64,000 nucleotides of DNA from contig QEYB01000766.1 of NCBI GenBank assembly GCA_017562135.1, positions 1,054,001 to 1,118,000 of the forward strand, written 5' to 3'. Source of the stretch: Dipylidium caninum (Eukaryota > Platyhelminthes > Cestoda > Cyclophyllidea > Dipylidiidae). This document shows positions 36,001 to 48,300 of the stretch, one piece after another (positions within the stretch are counted from its first letter, which is position 1; every line of letters begins with the position of its first letter). The translations under genes were made by a program, and so were the position numbers. The notes below the pieces were generated by a model that was not told the origin of the DNA, did no database searches, and saw only the letters and a list, made by a program, of their open reading frames with translations.

Positions 36001-38567
36001 CACTTGACAAAAGCGCCCGCCTTCGACACGCGGCTGGCGGCAGTGGTCTTCCACGGTGCCTTTCATCGGAGACGTCTAAACCGTCGCGGAGCGGAGGGCG
36101 CGGAGAGCCGCTGTCGGTCCGCCGTGGCACTGAGCGAAGACAAAAGGCGGTCATGAGGCGCGTCCGCGACTCCTCCCAGTGTTGCCGCCACCGTCACCAG
36201 CATCCGGCAGGTACAACACGAGAGGGAGCGGAGGAGTACTTGACGAACCTCGGACTTCACGGCCGCGGGAGGCGACTGGCCTCGTCCCGCAGTGGCGCGG
36301 GCGTAGGATCGGGCCCGGCCCAGCGTCGGCCGATTGTTTGCTTGTTGACGTAGGCCGTCAAACGCGACCTCCCCCGACAGGACGGCTTCTGTCCACCCGT
36401 CGCCTTGTGGGCGAAGAAGCTGTAGCCCAGTCGCGGGCCCCTTTTATCTCTGACATTGACCAATTTTCAGATGAATTATGCTTTTTCATTGCTTCAGCAG
36501 GGGAGGCGAAGACTGCCGCCGCAGTACAGATGCACTCGACCGCGGCAGAAACGTTTTCGGGGCGGACGGGAGGGGAGGAGTGACAATAAAACTTGATTTA
36601 TTGGTGTATTTTCGAGGCTAAACAGAACGAAAGTCCCAAAATCTGCGCCCTCCGCAGCCGGAGTCTCCACCTCCTGAGTGTTTTTTTCGTGCGCGCAGCG
36701 TGTTGTTTACAGGCGGGCGGAGGCTCTCACTTGCGACCCGAAAACACCCGGCCGGACGGCGCGGGCGTGGCACTCGGCGCCTCTCCGTCGGCGTCGAGCT
36801 GTTGCTTGGCCGCGGCCACGCGGTCGAGGGCCCGCTGCGGAGAGCGGCTCTGCGGGCACAAACCCCGCGAGGACTCGACAACCGCAGAGGGCGCCGCGTG
36901 TGGGTGGTTCCACGCCCCTCGTATCCGTGCGTGCACGTCGCCTCGTCGGGCTCGGAATGGCTGAGGCCATCCGGCTCGGCCGGGGCTGCGAGTGGCCGCG
37001 GGGCGTCGTAGTCGCACCTCCGCTCTCGACGCTTTCGCCGGCCTGCCGATCTGCCCCACCCTCGTGGGGCCGCGCCTCGTCCCGGCGGCGTATCGAATCC
37101 CCTCTCGGCTGCTCTGCGCCAGCCCCGCCTCTGACCTGACGCGCCACTGTGCTCGGGCGGTGAGGAGGCTTGTTCCCCTTGAATACATAAACCATGCATA
37201 CTAAATTTAATTGTTTCCCATAAAACCGGCTCGACCTTGGCACGTTGTCGTGCATCGGGCGAACTTGTGCGTCCCGAATCGTCAACAGCCCCCTCGGAGA
37301 CGGCGGCCTGGAGTGAACACCGTCCGCTCTCCTCGCCTGAGCAGATGGGGGTGTCTCTTCGGCCTCACCTCCATTCCAAGGGACAGAAGCGCTCACCCCT
37401 GTTGACGCTTCATAATACGGCCACCACGGACAAATCGAGCGGCGGTCCGTGAACCGGAGAAAAACCAGACGCAACTGATAAGACGAATGTTTTCTGCCCG
37501 TAAGGCTCTGGGTTTCCCCCTCTTTTCCCCTCCCCTCTCCCCTCCCCCCGCTTGTTTTTCCCTCTCAGATTTCAGCTGCCGATGCATCCTTTTGTCTTTC
37601 CCTGCTTTCGGCCCGCTCCAATGCCCTCGTTCCCATTTTGGGGCGCAGAAGTAAGGCGCTGCCCTCTTCCCCTGCCCCTTGCCAGGGTGCCGGACGCTCC
37701 TTCAGCGACTCTTTGATTCTCCTCCGCCCGGGCGAGCGAGGAAGGCCTGTAGATGGCCAAGGAGCCAGCGCCTGTCCCGCGGGCCCCACGGGGCGCCGCC
37801 GCGGTCCGGGCTAAGGGAGGCTCGAGGACACACCCCGCGACCTGTCGCGCCAGCCACTCTGCTTTGGAAGCCCCGCGGTGGCCGCGCGATTGAGACTCGG
37901 TTTCCAGAAGGCTTTCTTAGATGTCTGCTTTCGCCTTTCAAGGCTCATCTCGCCTCCTCAGAGGGGGTCGGTGCACCTCCAAAATCCTCGGGAGCAAATT
38001 GCCGAGGTCTCCACACGGCACAGGCTTTTACCACCTGTCCAGTCGTCCTGGTACTTTGGCCGGCAATTCGTATGACTGCGGTGTGTCTAGTCCCTTCGTT
38101 CGGTTACTCCTTCACCCTCCCCCACGCGGGCACTGGTTGCTGCCTCACGCGCTGCTGCTTTTGCGTCGGCAGGGGAAGACGGCCGCCCGCAGAGAGCGGC
38201 CGGACAAGATCGCCCTGCCTACACGGGGGCTGGAGTGGGCGCTCGTTTGAGACATCAGACGAAGCCGACCACGTTCGAGCCGGCGGCAGTGGCCCCCGCC
38301 GGACGACTTCCGCCCTCGGACTGGGACTCTCGCGCGGACACGACAGTGGCCTGGCAGGAGGCAAAAACGCCCGAGTAGTGTGAGTTCGCACGATTCCATG
38401 GGGGGGATCCTTTTCTCCACTCAACGCCACCACCAACTCCCCGCACTGGTGGCGCTCTCGGCTCGCCGTCGGGCGGCGCGGCACAACCGCCTCGCTCCTC
38501 CACTTGAGGACAAATCGGAGCCGTCCGGCATGCGACTTGGGCGAAGGTCCATTCCCGGGGGGAAATA
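33020..38567. other. GC-rich interval without a recognised gene
   Basis: Overlapping long frames occur on both strands (for example 36707-37474 on the minus strand), as expected from stop-poor GC-rich DNA, and none resembles a protein family. Holds the GGGGC tract and, at the left, the CPT2 3' UTR. Confidence 0.5.
33968..34013 (+). repeat. GGGGC pentanucleotide tract
   Basis: About eight to nine tandem GGGGC units on the plus strand. Runs of four G separated by single C can fold into stacked G-quadruplexes, with an i-motif on the other strand. Confidence 0.85.
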
Positions 38568-38573
38568 TTTAAT
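38568..38573 (-). terminator. Possible poly(A) signal for the GPCR
   Basis: Reads ATTAAA on the minus strand, about 310 bp after the GPCR stop codon. Confidence 0.35.
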
Positions 38574-38884
38574 TAACACGCACCGTCTTCTTCTCCAGGG
38601 TGTTTTTATGTCACACTAAGTGCAAAAAGCGCCCGGCGGGGTCGGGCGGCTGCAGGGGCGGGGCGAAGGCGGGGCGGGGACGGGCAGGGACGGGCGTAGT
38701 GGAGTGGAGACGAGGGGGCGGATAATCAGTTGGTGCGCAGGATGGTCGTGAAATGCAATGTAGGCAGCGCCACCGAGGGGATGAGTGAAAGACGTTGGGG
38801 CCGCGGAGATCACGGCAAGCTAAAAAAAATACCAGAGGCGAGAGACTCCGGTCGACGGCACCCCGGCCTCTCGAGCCTCCCCGC

Positions 38885-40270
38885 TCAACACCCACGTCTT
38901 TTGAGCAGCGTCCGGAAGGCTCGTCGAAAGCGAGCACTGAAGAGTGAGTAGAAGAAGAAATTAACCGAGGCGTTCAGCATGAGGAGGAGGTTGGAGACGT
39001 TCCCGAAGGCCCTGAGGCGCGCGGCCGAGGGCTTGAACCAGGGCCTGATCAGGCAGACCACGGCGCTCGGGGCGTTGAGGACGCAGAAGACCACCACCAC
39101 TGCGATCAGCGTGATGGTGATGGACTGCTTGTCCTGGTGGGACGAGCGGTAGAGCACGGAGACGCCGCGGCCGTGCGCGGCGCCGCGTTTGCGGCACCTG
39201 AAGCAGTGGTGCGTCTCGCGCGGCGTGTTGGGTTGCGTGGTGTTGTTGAAGCCCCCACTCGTCGTCGACGGCAGAGTGTGAAAGGTATTTTCATCCGAAC
39301 AGGCCTCAACCGGCGGCTTCACTGGGAGTGTAGACGCTCGGGTGGAATTGTGCCGGGAGTACTGCCGCGCTGTCCACCACTTCGGCCAGGTCACTTCCCT
39401 GCGGATGGACGATGGCTGGGACGCGGCTGCGGCTGAGGCTGCGGCGATTCTCGCCTTCCCGCATCTGACCTGCACCGCGTCGGCGAGGATCTTCTTCCGC
39501 TCCCGGTGCACTTTGATCACGGACTGGATGAGGAGGGCGTTGAAGATGGTCAGAATAATGAGTGGGATGAGGACGAAGAGGGCGACGTTAACGTAGGACC
39601 AGCCGAATCGCTCGAGTTGGAGGCTGACCCACGTTGATTCGAACACGTAGAATATTTCCAGGCAGACGTGCACCTCCTCACTCTGGTCGGCGGGAAGGAG
39701 ACAGGCTCTGCGGGCTTCTCGAATTTTCCGCTCAAAGAAGTCGGGCAACGTGATGAGTGCAACCAAGAGGCTGACGAAGACAATGTTCCACTGGGTCCGG
39801 CGGATGGAGAAGTTTTTTCGCGAGCGGATGGGGGTGGAAATGGCCAGGAAGCGCTCGATGGTGAAGGCGCAGGTCAGCCAGGCGGTGGCGTTGCTCCACA
39901 TGTTGCCGAGGGGCAGGAGGTAGGTGAGGGCGCGCATGTAGACGGGGGACGTCTCGAGGGAGGCGTAGGTGCGCAGGGTGAGCGGGAGGCCCGTGAGGCT
40001 GTAGAGCAGGTCGTACACCGCCACTGCGCAGAGGTAGCACGAGGTGGAGGAGCGCATGGTCGCTCTCGTGAGTACGATGATGTTCAGCACGTTGCCCGCC
40101 ACGCCCACCGCGCACACGATGGGCATGAGGATCTGCGTGCAAATGACGCGAGCCAGCTGGAGGGAGGTGTCGTTCTCGAAGAAGTCGCTGATGTTTGCGG
40201 AGGGCGAGAGAGGGGCGGCGGGCGGGGAAGAGGTGATCTGCGCCCCGCTCGGCAACTCATAACTGCCCAT
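38885..40270 (-). CDS. Rhodopsin-family GPCR, FMRFamide-receptor-like, intronless
   Basis: A complete 461-residue seven-helix receptor in one exon, acting at the cell surface and probably binding a neuropeptide. ATG 40270 is used; the frame is open upstream but without an earlier ATG. N-glycosylation sites lie at Asn26 and Asn33. TM1 carries AGNVLN (Asn60) and TM2 has Asp87. TM3 ends ERF at 139-141 in place of DRY. TM5 has Pro236. The third loop is long and basic/Ser-rich (about 252-385). TM6 has FCVLNAP, and TM7 ends NFFFY in place of NPxxY. The MRSSTSCYL stretch after TM1 and the TM3 start, which lacks the usual disulfide Cys, resemble insect FMRFamide receptors. The ligand is not deducible. 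The short Arg-rich C-tail ends RRGC, so palmitoylation is possible. Confidence 0.9.
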   Translation of the reverse strand: MGSYELPSGAQITSSPPAAPLSPSANISDFFENDTSLQLARVICTQILMPIVCAVGVAGNVLNIIVLTRATMRSSTSCYLCAVAVYDLLYSLTGLPLTLRTYASLETSPVYMRALTYLLPLGNMWSNATAWLTCAFTIERFLAISTPIRSRKNFSIRRTQWNIVFVSLLVALITLPDFFERKIREARRACLLPADQSEEVHVCLEIFYVFESTWVSLQLERFGWSYVNVALFVLIPLIILTIFNALLIQSVIKVHRERKKILADAVQVRCGKARIAAASAAAASQPSSIRREVTWPKWWTARQYSRHNSTRASTLPVKPPVEACSDENTFHTLPSTTSGGFNNTTQPNTPRETHHCFRCRKRGAAHGRGVSVLYRSSHQDKQSITITLIAVVVVFCVLNAPSAVVCLIRPWFKPSAARLRAFGNVSNLLLMLNASVNFFFYSLFSARFRRAFRTLLKRRGC

Positions 40271-42218
40271 AATTGACTGCCGCCACGGTGATTGAAGCCT
40301 CTGAGCACGGGGATGCGGGCTTTTGTCCCAGAGGACCTGTTCGCTCCTCCCATTGGCTGGCGGCCATCCAATCAGCGGCGGCGTCGACAGACGTCGTGTA
40401 AATAGATTATCGCGCCGGACAACGTCTTCACGAAAGCCACCACCTCCACAAATTGAATTTCTCGAATTACGCCAACCACCCACCTCTCCGGCGCTACTTC
40501 ATTCACACCCTGTCATCTCTGACATCCTCACCAATCGGTTTCGCCAAGGAGGTGGTGAGGGAACGACGCAGAGCTGGAGAAGTTACACGCCTGGTGCGCG
40601 TGGTACCGTCCACGTATGCCTCGGGAAGTGGACAAACATTCGTCCCGGCCACGCGGTGGCGGCCCCCACCGAGTGGCGGCAAAGCGTTCGCTCTGCTCAA
40701 CGGGGGTTGCACCATGGAAGAGGTGGTGATTGCCCTAGCGCCCGGGCTTAACGAGTGAGCGGAGGATTCCGACCCTTTCAGAAGCAACGAGGAGTGCATT
40801 CCCGATTTCGCTCACCTCTCTTCTCTAACTGGCTCCTGATTGCCTGGAGCACGGAACAACTGCGAGGCCGGACTCCGACTGGGCTTCGGCGCCGTCCCGC
40901 ACCCAGCTCCTGGCGCAGCCCTCGACGGCGCGTACCGACCAGTGGGCACTCGAGGCTCCGCCAGCGGCGGATGGCGGCGCTGCTGCTTGAACTGGAGACC
41001 CTGGCGACCACTGTGTAGGCGGTTGTCTGCTCTTCTTGCGAGCTGACAGAGAGTGTTCTGATGCGATGAACGGCTGCAACAGCATTTTCCCTCGGCTACC
41101 AGGAGTCAGATCCTACCACAGAGGGGTTCCCCACTTTATCCGACAGCACGACTCGGACAATTTCCTCGTGCGGAAGTACGACATCCTCTTTCCCCGTGGA
41201 AAAGGGTTCGCCGCCCTTTTGTCGTCTAATGTCAGATTGACAGTCCTTTATAATTTGTGAGCGGTTCTCAGAGCCCGGGACACCTCGTGCTGCCCCACGC
41301 GAAGGGGTGATCGCCGCAGCCAAGGTCGAGTCAGTTGCCCGGGGCTTGGACGTGTGTTTTGCGTGGAATCCGCCGGTACCCTTCGGCGTCACCAGTCACG
41401 CTGCCCGCCTTCACCCCGCCGCGACACTCTCTTCCGACTTGAATGCGAAGTTCGTCCCCTCCCCTCGACGCTGACTCTGCGCCGGACGCGGTGGTGCCAT
41501 CTCCACAACCTTCTTCACGAGGACGGCGCTCTTTCCGCAGCATGAGTGCGTCCCAGTGCCTTGGGGTTTCAATGAGCTGGTCGTGCAGCAGCGGCCAGGA
41601 CGAGCACCCTCGGGTTGCGAGAAGGCGCTGGGGCGATGAAAATGCCGCCCACCAGCTAATTGAAGCTACCGTCTACCTTTCGATACGGACGGTGTCGCTA
41701 GGGCCGAGGCAGCCCTCAACTGGACCCGACGCGGGGCGGAGGAGCCTGGTTGGACGTGGGCTGACGACTGCAGCCTCGTCTACCTCCGCTTCCCCTCTCC
41801 TCCCAACAGCCGAAACTGTCCCAGACTCGGCCTGAAAAGAGGCCCCTTCATGGCTGCCATAGGCTAAGGCGTCTCGGAAACACCTCACTCGAACCACTGA
41901 GGAGCTCCTCCCCCTACCCCGGCCTCTCCCCCCCGGGCCCCCAGCGCCTGACGGTTGTGGTCTCCTCGCCTCTCGGGCAGGCGGTGTCAGGAGAGGAGAG
42001 GAGGCGAAGACAGAAAACAAGTTCATACAACCCGAGAGAATATCGTGTTTGTTTATGTACAGCAGCAGCAGCAGCAGCAGCGTGAGGTGAGTAGAGAGGC
42101 GTGAGATGAGATACACACAAGATGCGGGGCGGCGGGATCGCGGGTTCGGCGAGGCGGTGAAGGCGATCGGTGCGGCGCCACGCGGCGTTGTTGGGGAGCA
42201 GGGGCTCGACCTCGGCGT
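40271..42218. other. GPCR to DCC interval
   Basis: No coding segment recognised. Contains the GPCR 5' flank and the DCC 3' UTR, with a short CAG repeat. Confidence 0.5.
42060..42082. repeat. CAG trinucleotide repeat in DCC 3' UTR
   Basis: Seven CAG units on the plus strand (CTG in the DCC transcript), about 140 bp past the DCC stop codon. Confidence 0.85.
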
Positions 42219-42329
42219 CTACAGCTCGCTGGTGCAGTCGAAATCCCTTTGGGTGATGGCGGTGAGGTTCTTCATCAAACCCTCCAGATTGGCCATCTCC
42301 TCCGTCAACTCCTCGGTGCTGTAGACCTT
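42219..42329 (-). CDS. DCC: DCC last exon with P3 motif
   Basis: After CACAG it encodes KVYSTEELTEEMANLEGLMK and NLTAITQRDFDCTSEL, then TAG at 42221-42219. P3 forms the helix used for receptor multimerisation and FAK binding in DCC. Confidence 0.95.
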   Translation of the reverse strand, partial: KVYSTEELTEEMANLEGLMKNLTAITQRDFDCTSEL

Positions 42330-45300
42330 CTGTGACGGGGAAAGGGAAGAGAGGCAGCGTTTTATCACATGCGCACACCAGAACGAACACCCCTGACACA
42401 CTCGTCTTCGTGGCAAAACCGGTTTGCCCGAAGATCCACCTTTTCTTCCACATTTTCTCTACTTAGTGAAGACACCCTCGCTCTGAACCGCCTCCGAGCT
42501 TTTCACTTGAGTCAGTGGCAGGACGACCGCGGCTGCGTGCAGAGGGCGAGGGACTGTTCGCTCGGGATCACTGCGAACTGCGAGGCCACCGGCGTTTTCA
42601 GCTGCCTTCTCCCCCGCACCCGCGCCCGATCGCCTCGGGCCGGTCAGGGGGAGGGGCATTGTGGCTGGCGGGCGGGTGCCGCGCTCCGTTCCAAGGTGGG
42701 ACTGTGGCGAGCGATCGCCGCGGACGAACGAGCGGGCCCCGGCGTAGGGAGCGTGCGCTCTGCAGTGGAGGGGGCTCGGACGGAAAGGGGCAAGAGACGC
42801 TTGGAAAGATTCGACTCACCGACAAATTCCGCTCGTCCAGCGCGGAGATGCGGGGGATCGGGAGGGCGTTGGAGCAGGAGTTCAGCTTGATGCTGGCGTG
42901 GTTCTGGTAGCGCATTTCGTCGCACGTGGGGCGCTCGCTCTCCGCCGTGGGCGCGGCTGGCGAAAGCGGAAGGGCAGAAAGACGAGACGGTCACTTGCTG
43001 ATCATGCACCCCCTCTCCTCCCCCCTCCCACCGCGGTGACCACCCGCCTGGCCGCAATGCAGTAGAATTCTTCGTCAAGGCTGTTGCCCCTATCGTGCCC
43101 AGCCTGGCCTGGCCCTTGCTGGATCATTTAGGGATGAACCCTGCTTTGCGCCGCACCACGCCACGTCGCGCCCGAAGTCTCGCTGGGCGATCGAGGAGCC
43201 TACGGGGCCAGGGGAAACTGTTTTGTCCTCCCTCGGAGGCAGACGTCCAAGCGCGGTCCGATGGACTTCCTGGGTGAGCACACGACTTGCCACGGGCACT
43301 CGTTCAGTGGGGGGGGTGCCGTCGGCGGTCGCTCGGAGGAGTGGCGGCTCGTTCTGCGGACGGCACTGGCGGGTGGAGCGCGGTCTGAGCACGTGTGCCC
43401 CCCCCCCCGACTCACCGAATTTGCGCGAGAGAGTCCCGCTGTTGACCGAATGCGTGTCGAGGCGGGGCTGCTGAAGTTCCATGAAAGATTCCGTGAGGCT
43501 TTTCTCGTTGATGCCCGACGGCTGTTTGCCGGCGGCGGCGGCGCCGCTGTCGTAACCGCTGCTGCCCGCGGTGGAGCGAGAGGCCTCCGCCGACTCGCCG
43601 CTCCCCGCCGCGCCCGCTGCCCCCGTCTCGAGGCGGCCCAATTCGCGGTAGGGCAGCAGAATCGGCCGGCCCGGCGACTTGTTCGGCGATGCGAAGAGGT
43701 CCTCCATCTTGGGGGGCAGAGGCACTGGCTGGCGGTGGTGGTGGTGGTGGTGGTGGTGTTGGTGGAAGCTTTGGTGGCATCCTCCCCGTTTGGCGTCCCC
43801 ACTCGCTTCTCGCATGTCCGGTGAACCTGGTGAGCGGTTAAGTGGAATGGCGCTGAGAACGGATGCGGCACTCCCGTGGAAATCGCCGTCTGCATCTCCA
43901 GCCTCTCGTGCCGCTGGGAGATTCCCAGCGTCCGGCCTCGGTCTCCTACCCTGCCGTTGGCAACCGATGCCCTTAAACTTGGTGGTGGAAACCTCCCCAC
44001 CCTCCACCCAATTCAAATGTCTGTTCAGGCCGGTGACCGTGGCAACCGCCTACCTCCCCAGCGGAGCCACAGCGCCATCGCGGGCCCCTTCGACAACGGG
44101 CACTTCGGACAGGTGGCGAGGACGCTGCGGCCTCGAGGCCGACTGCCCGGACGCGGGGGAGGTCTCAAAGGAGGGTCCCCGACCCCGCCCGCAGGGTGCC
44201 GAGCCTCCCAGTTTAATTGGCGCTCACTTTCATGTGCTCCACGTGCGTCCTACGAGCCACGCACCGCGTCGGGCGGAAAGGTGTTCTCAAAGCGGGAGCA
44301 AAGAAGTCTGACGATCTGCAGTCCAATGCCCACCGCTCGGAGCCTGTCCACCACCTCGACCACAGAGGCCGTCGTCTACCCCCTCAACGTCCGCCTTCAC
44401 CCCCTCCACAGGCGGTCCACTTAGGGAGTCTGTTTGGCTAAAAATGCCTTCACCGGAGGTGAGGCGGAGGCAAAAACAGGCCCCGTAGTCGCTATAAAAC
44501 CGTTTCAAGGGATTTGAGTAGCGTGGCAGAGTGCGACGTGCACTTGAGGCAATTCTCTAACGTTGTTACGCTGCGAGGCGGAGACGGATTAAATTGCTTA
44601 CCGAGGAGGCCAGCGTGGCTGACAGTCAGGTATCGTTCGGCCGCCGCCGCCGCAGCAGCAGCAGCAGCTGCTGCAGCATCGACGAGGGGCGGGGAGGCGG
44701 TCCCCGCGGCGGCGAGCGGGCGAGAGGGTGTGCTGGGCCGCGTGTTGGTGGTACACGTGGTGGTAGGGGAGGCCCGTCGCCAGGTTCGAGGACTTGGCGC
44801 TCTCCAGGTCGCTGTCGACCGGGGTCGTGCGGCAGTCCGACTCGGAGCCCCCGCGACCCCCCGCGGCGCCGGCGGGACTTGGCTGCACGTGGGTGTGCAC
44901 GAAACGGGCTGGCTGTGCACCGAACTGGAGGCGACGCTGCAGCCGCCGACGCCGCTCCCCACGAGGAAGGGGAGCCCCGCGTACGTGGTGAAGCCCGCCG
45001 AGCTTTCGTACCCAACCGGGGCGAGGGGCGGCGAGGCGTGCACCAGACCTTCCAGACCGCCGGCGCCCACGCAGTGGACCAGCCTGGTGTTGCAGCAGCT
45101 GGGCGAGTCCGAGTTGTGACTGTCGTGGCTCGTCTGCGTCAGCGGCGAATTCATCTCCCCTTTTTCCGAAGGCCTGTGCAATAGACGACAAGGGCAATGG
45201 GACAAGAGTGACCTCAACCTTAAATTATGATCCTGCCCCAGCACCCCGAGACCACGGCCGCCTGGCAGCCGCAGTCCCACTGCTCGCGCGCGCCGTCGGG

Positions 45301-48300
45301 GGCAGGGGCGTTGTTGACGGAATGATCATGGACCACTGGGACGACGCGCACCGTCCCTGCCAGCAGTCGCATCGCCACATCCACCGATTTGTTAGCTCGA
45401 GGCGATCAAGAAAATGGGGTCATGGCATCAAGTCGGTCGGTAACCGAGGGGACCACTCTTCTGCCCGCCCTTATGCACCGCGGATCGTATGCCGCCTGCC
45501 AGTGCGGGCGGCTGAGTCAATGCCATTGCGAGGACGACTTTCCAGATGTCTTGAGTGTCGGGAGAGCGGGCGGTCCTCACGGGGACGGCCGAAGACTCCC
45601 AAGCGACTGGAGCAGGGATTGGGGTGAATCCCCCCAGCAGCAGGTACCTGATAAGCAAAGCGCATCAGTCGTGGCCGCGACTGGCTTTCTTCTTGACCTG
45701 CAGAATTATCTCTCCAATTGGGTGGGAGGAAGGCGGAGAGCTTCCTCGTCCAACCTGGCCCCAAAGCTCCAAACACAAGACGTGGCTTGCGGCCATCTTG
45801 ATGAAAAGCGTGCCACCGAGGTCATCTCGCTGGGCACAGGGCTTAGTGAAACGACTGGACGCTAAAACTACCGCGATTAGAGGCACTGTTATTTGCCACC
45901 AGGGGACAAACTGCAACCGGAGCGACTTCCCCGAGACCACACAGGTCGTCGGCGTCTGATCGAGTGGGCGCCGCGCGGGGAGAGCAGGATGACATGACGA
46001 CATCTTCGCGTCGGGTTGGCAAGCTTTCCTGGAGGGGAGAGGGGGGAGGGGGGCAGAGCGTACCTTTTAGTCGCCTCCGCGAAGTATTCCTTTCTCACGC
46101 TGTCCATCCGACTGCGGGAGAAGCGGCGAATGAGCGCGATGGTGGCCGCCAGGACGGCGATGGTAACTACAATGGCTGCGAGCACTGCGGAGACCAACAC
46201 CCACTGGTTTTGGCGGTTCTCTGGGCCCCCTTCAGTTGGGGTAGAAGCGACGGTGCGAGCCGCGTCGGTTGACCGAAGAGTCTTGAGTAGTACATCCAGC
46301 TGCTCGGAGAATCGTTGAATCCTGGTAGGAGTCATTTTTCCTACCTCGTAGTTCTCTCCGGGTATGTTCAAGTTTATAAAACCGGAACCGTCCGCTGATT
46401 TTGGAAAAAATTTTTACTTAAGTCATTTAAGTAGGATATGTTGTGGCGTTAGAGTGGAGAGATTGTAATTGTCACCGCTCCCATGAAACTCTTCGACACA
46501 CTTGTTCGCATTACCTCACCGCTCCGCATGGGGCACATCCGAGGAGGCTGAAAGCGTCGCTACCACCCACAGGTTGTGTGGGATGCCCGTACAAACCCGT
46601 TTGGACCGACATTAGCGATGGCATTGGACGTCAAACAGGCGTCCTGCAGTCCTTCACATACTCGGCGAACATAAGAGCAAAATTGGCGTCATTCCATCTA
46701 GGCGGACTGCAGCAGGAGGCATCGTCAAAGTTAAGACGACAACTTCCAGTAGCGCCGCTCGTCCGGCCTCCACATCCGGTTCCGCAAACGAAGACGGCAA
46801 ATGCACCCCTATCGAGCACTTATTCGCGTGCGTGGTGAGGAAGTGGAGTGGAGGGGACCTCTGGAGGCTCGTTGGTTAGTGTGCGGCCTTGTCGAAGTGG
46901 CAGCCCACCTAGAAGACGCGCCGACATGTGGTCCACACGCCAATGGCACGCCTTTCCCGTTCCCATTGAGCATGTCACCTTAACAATGACGCTGGGTGCA
47001 GTGCGATGTTGTGTGTGTGTGTGTTTGTAATCGTCTGCCCTTAATCTTTCACGTGCACCCGCCTCGCCACACATGCCCTTCTGGCGAAGCTGGCAGTTCG
47101 GCTATTCGGCCGCCTCTTCGGGAGTTTGAGGGCAGGGGACGGTGAGGAAGGGCACCCGCACGCCCGTCGCAGCCGAGGTCTGGTGATGAAGCCCGACCTG
47201 ATGCGGTAAGAGCCGGACGCCAACGCAAACAACTAGTCATGCAGGGTGCCATCACACGCACGCTCTTTTGTTTATAACAGAAGGAAGGCACCAGGCCTCA
47301 GGGCGCAATTTATGACTTAGTTACAGCAGCCGCCGCCCCCTCCCCCCGGCCCCTTCGCCTAGCTGTCTCCGCCGCCCTCCCCCACCGCTGAGACATATCT
47401 CCCAGGCCACGGAATTGTTTACAGAGGTAAGTGCTATTTGTGCTAACGACCTGGATCCCCGCTCGAGGGCGGGGGGGGGAGAAAGGGGAGAGGGGGGAGG
47501 GGCTGATGCACCTCGCTCTGATTCAAATCTCAGTGGTCATTGGGGGAGAAGGGCAAGCGGCTCGGTGCTTAGCACCGTCCAGGCCCTGTGGCGGTTCGGT
47601 GACGATGCTGCAACGCGCGGACGGAGACCGCACCACCGCGGGAGAGATGTCCCTCAAACGCTGGGTCTCGGCGGCGAGGACCAACCGCCGGCGCGCTACA
47701 GACGTGATGTGGAGCTCGGCGACCGCACGCGAGAAAGGCGCACTGCGAGAGAGACGGTCTCAACGCCAGAGACTGTGACGATTGCCGTTTGCTCACAAAA
47801 ATAAACACACTCTGGCAACCCAGAAACACGGCCACCGGGAGGGGAGCGCGTTGCCCCCCTCCTCCCGCCCCTCCGCTCTTGTCTGTCGCCTGGTCGCCTA
47901 TCAGCTTACATCTGGGCCGCGTTCACGGGGCTTCAGCGACGCGCCGGGGATCCGGCGTCTCCGGGCGCCCCGCTTGAACCGCGCTGCCGCGCAAATGGCG
48001 CTAAGCGACGTGACAGGCTGCCCGCGGAAATGCGGAGACATTTGCGAAAGGTAAACAACGCTACCCCGAGCGAGACACTTATTCACCCCCGCAGCCGTGC
48101 AATCCCATCCCGGTCGACTCGGATCGCCCCGCCCGCGGTCGTCCCGCGCCCACAGCGGCCATTCGTGGTCGGCGCTGGAGTCCCCATTCGCACAAAAGCC
48201 GCGCTCCTCACAACCCTGTTTCAGCTGGTCGCCCGAAGAGCCTTCCACAGTCACATGACCGCTGCAGGACGACAAACGCAGGCGGCGCTTGGTCTCCCCC

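Noticed and set aside
36707..37474. 255-codon open frame on the minus strand
   Set aside because: Arg/Pro/Ala-rich, overlapped by equally long frames on both strands, with no domain. Typical of stop-poor GC-rich DNA.
37679..38383. 234-codon open frame on the plus strand
   Set aside because: Low-complexity composition, no motifs, no conserved start context; overlaps other frames.
43200..44000. 266-codon minus-strand frame overlapping DCC
   Set aside because: Shadow of the DCC cytoplasmic exon; the exon frame has splice-phase support and conserved sequence on both sides.
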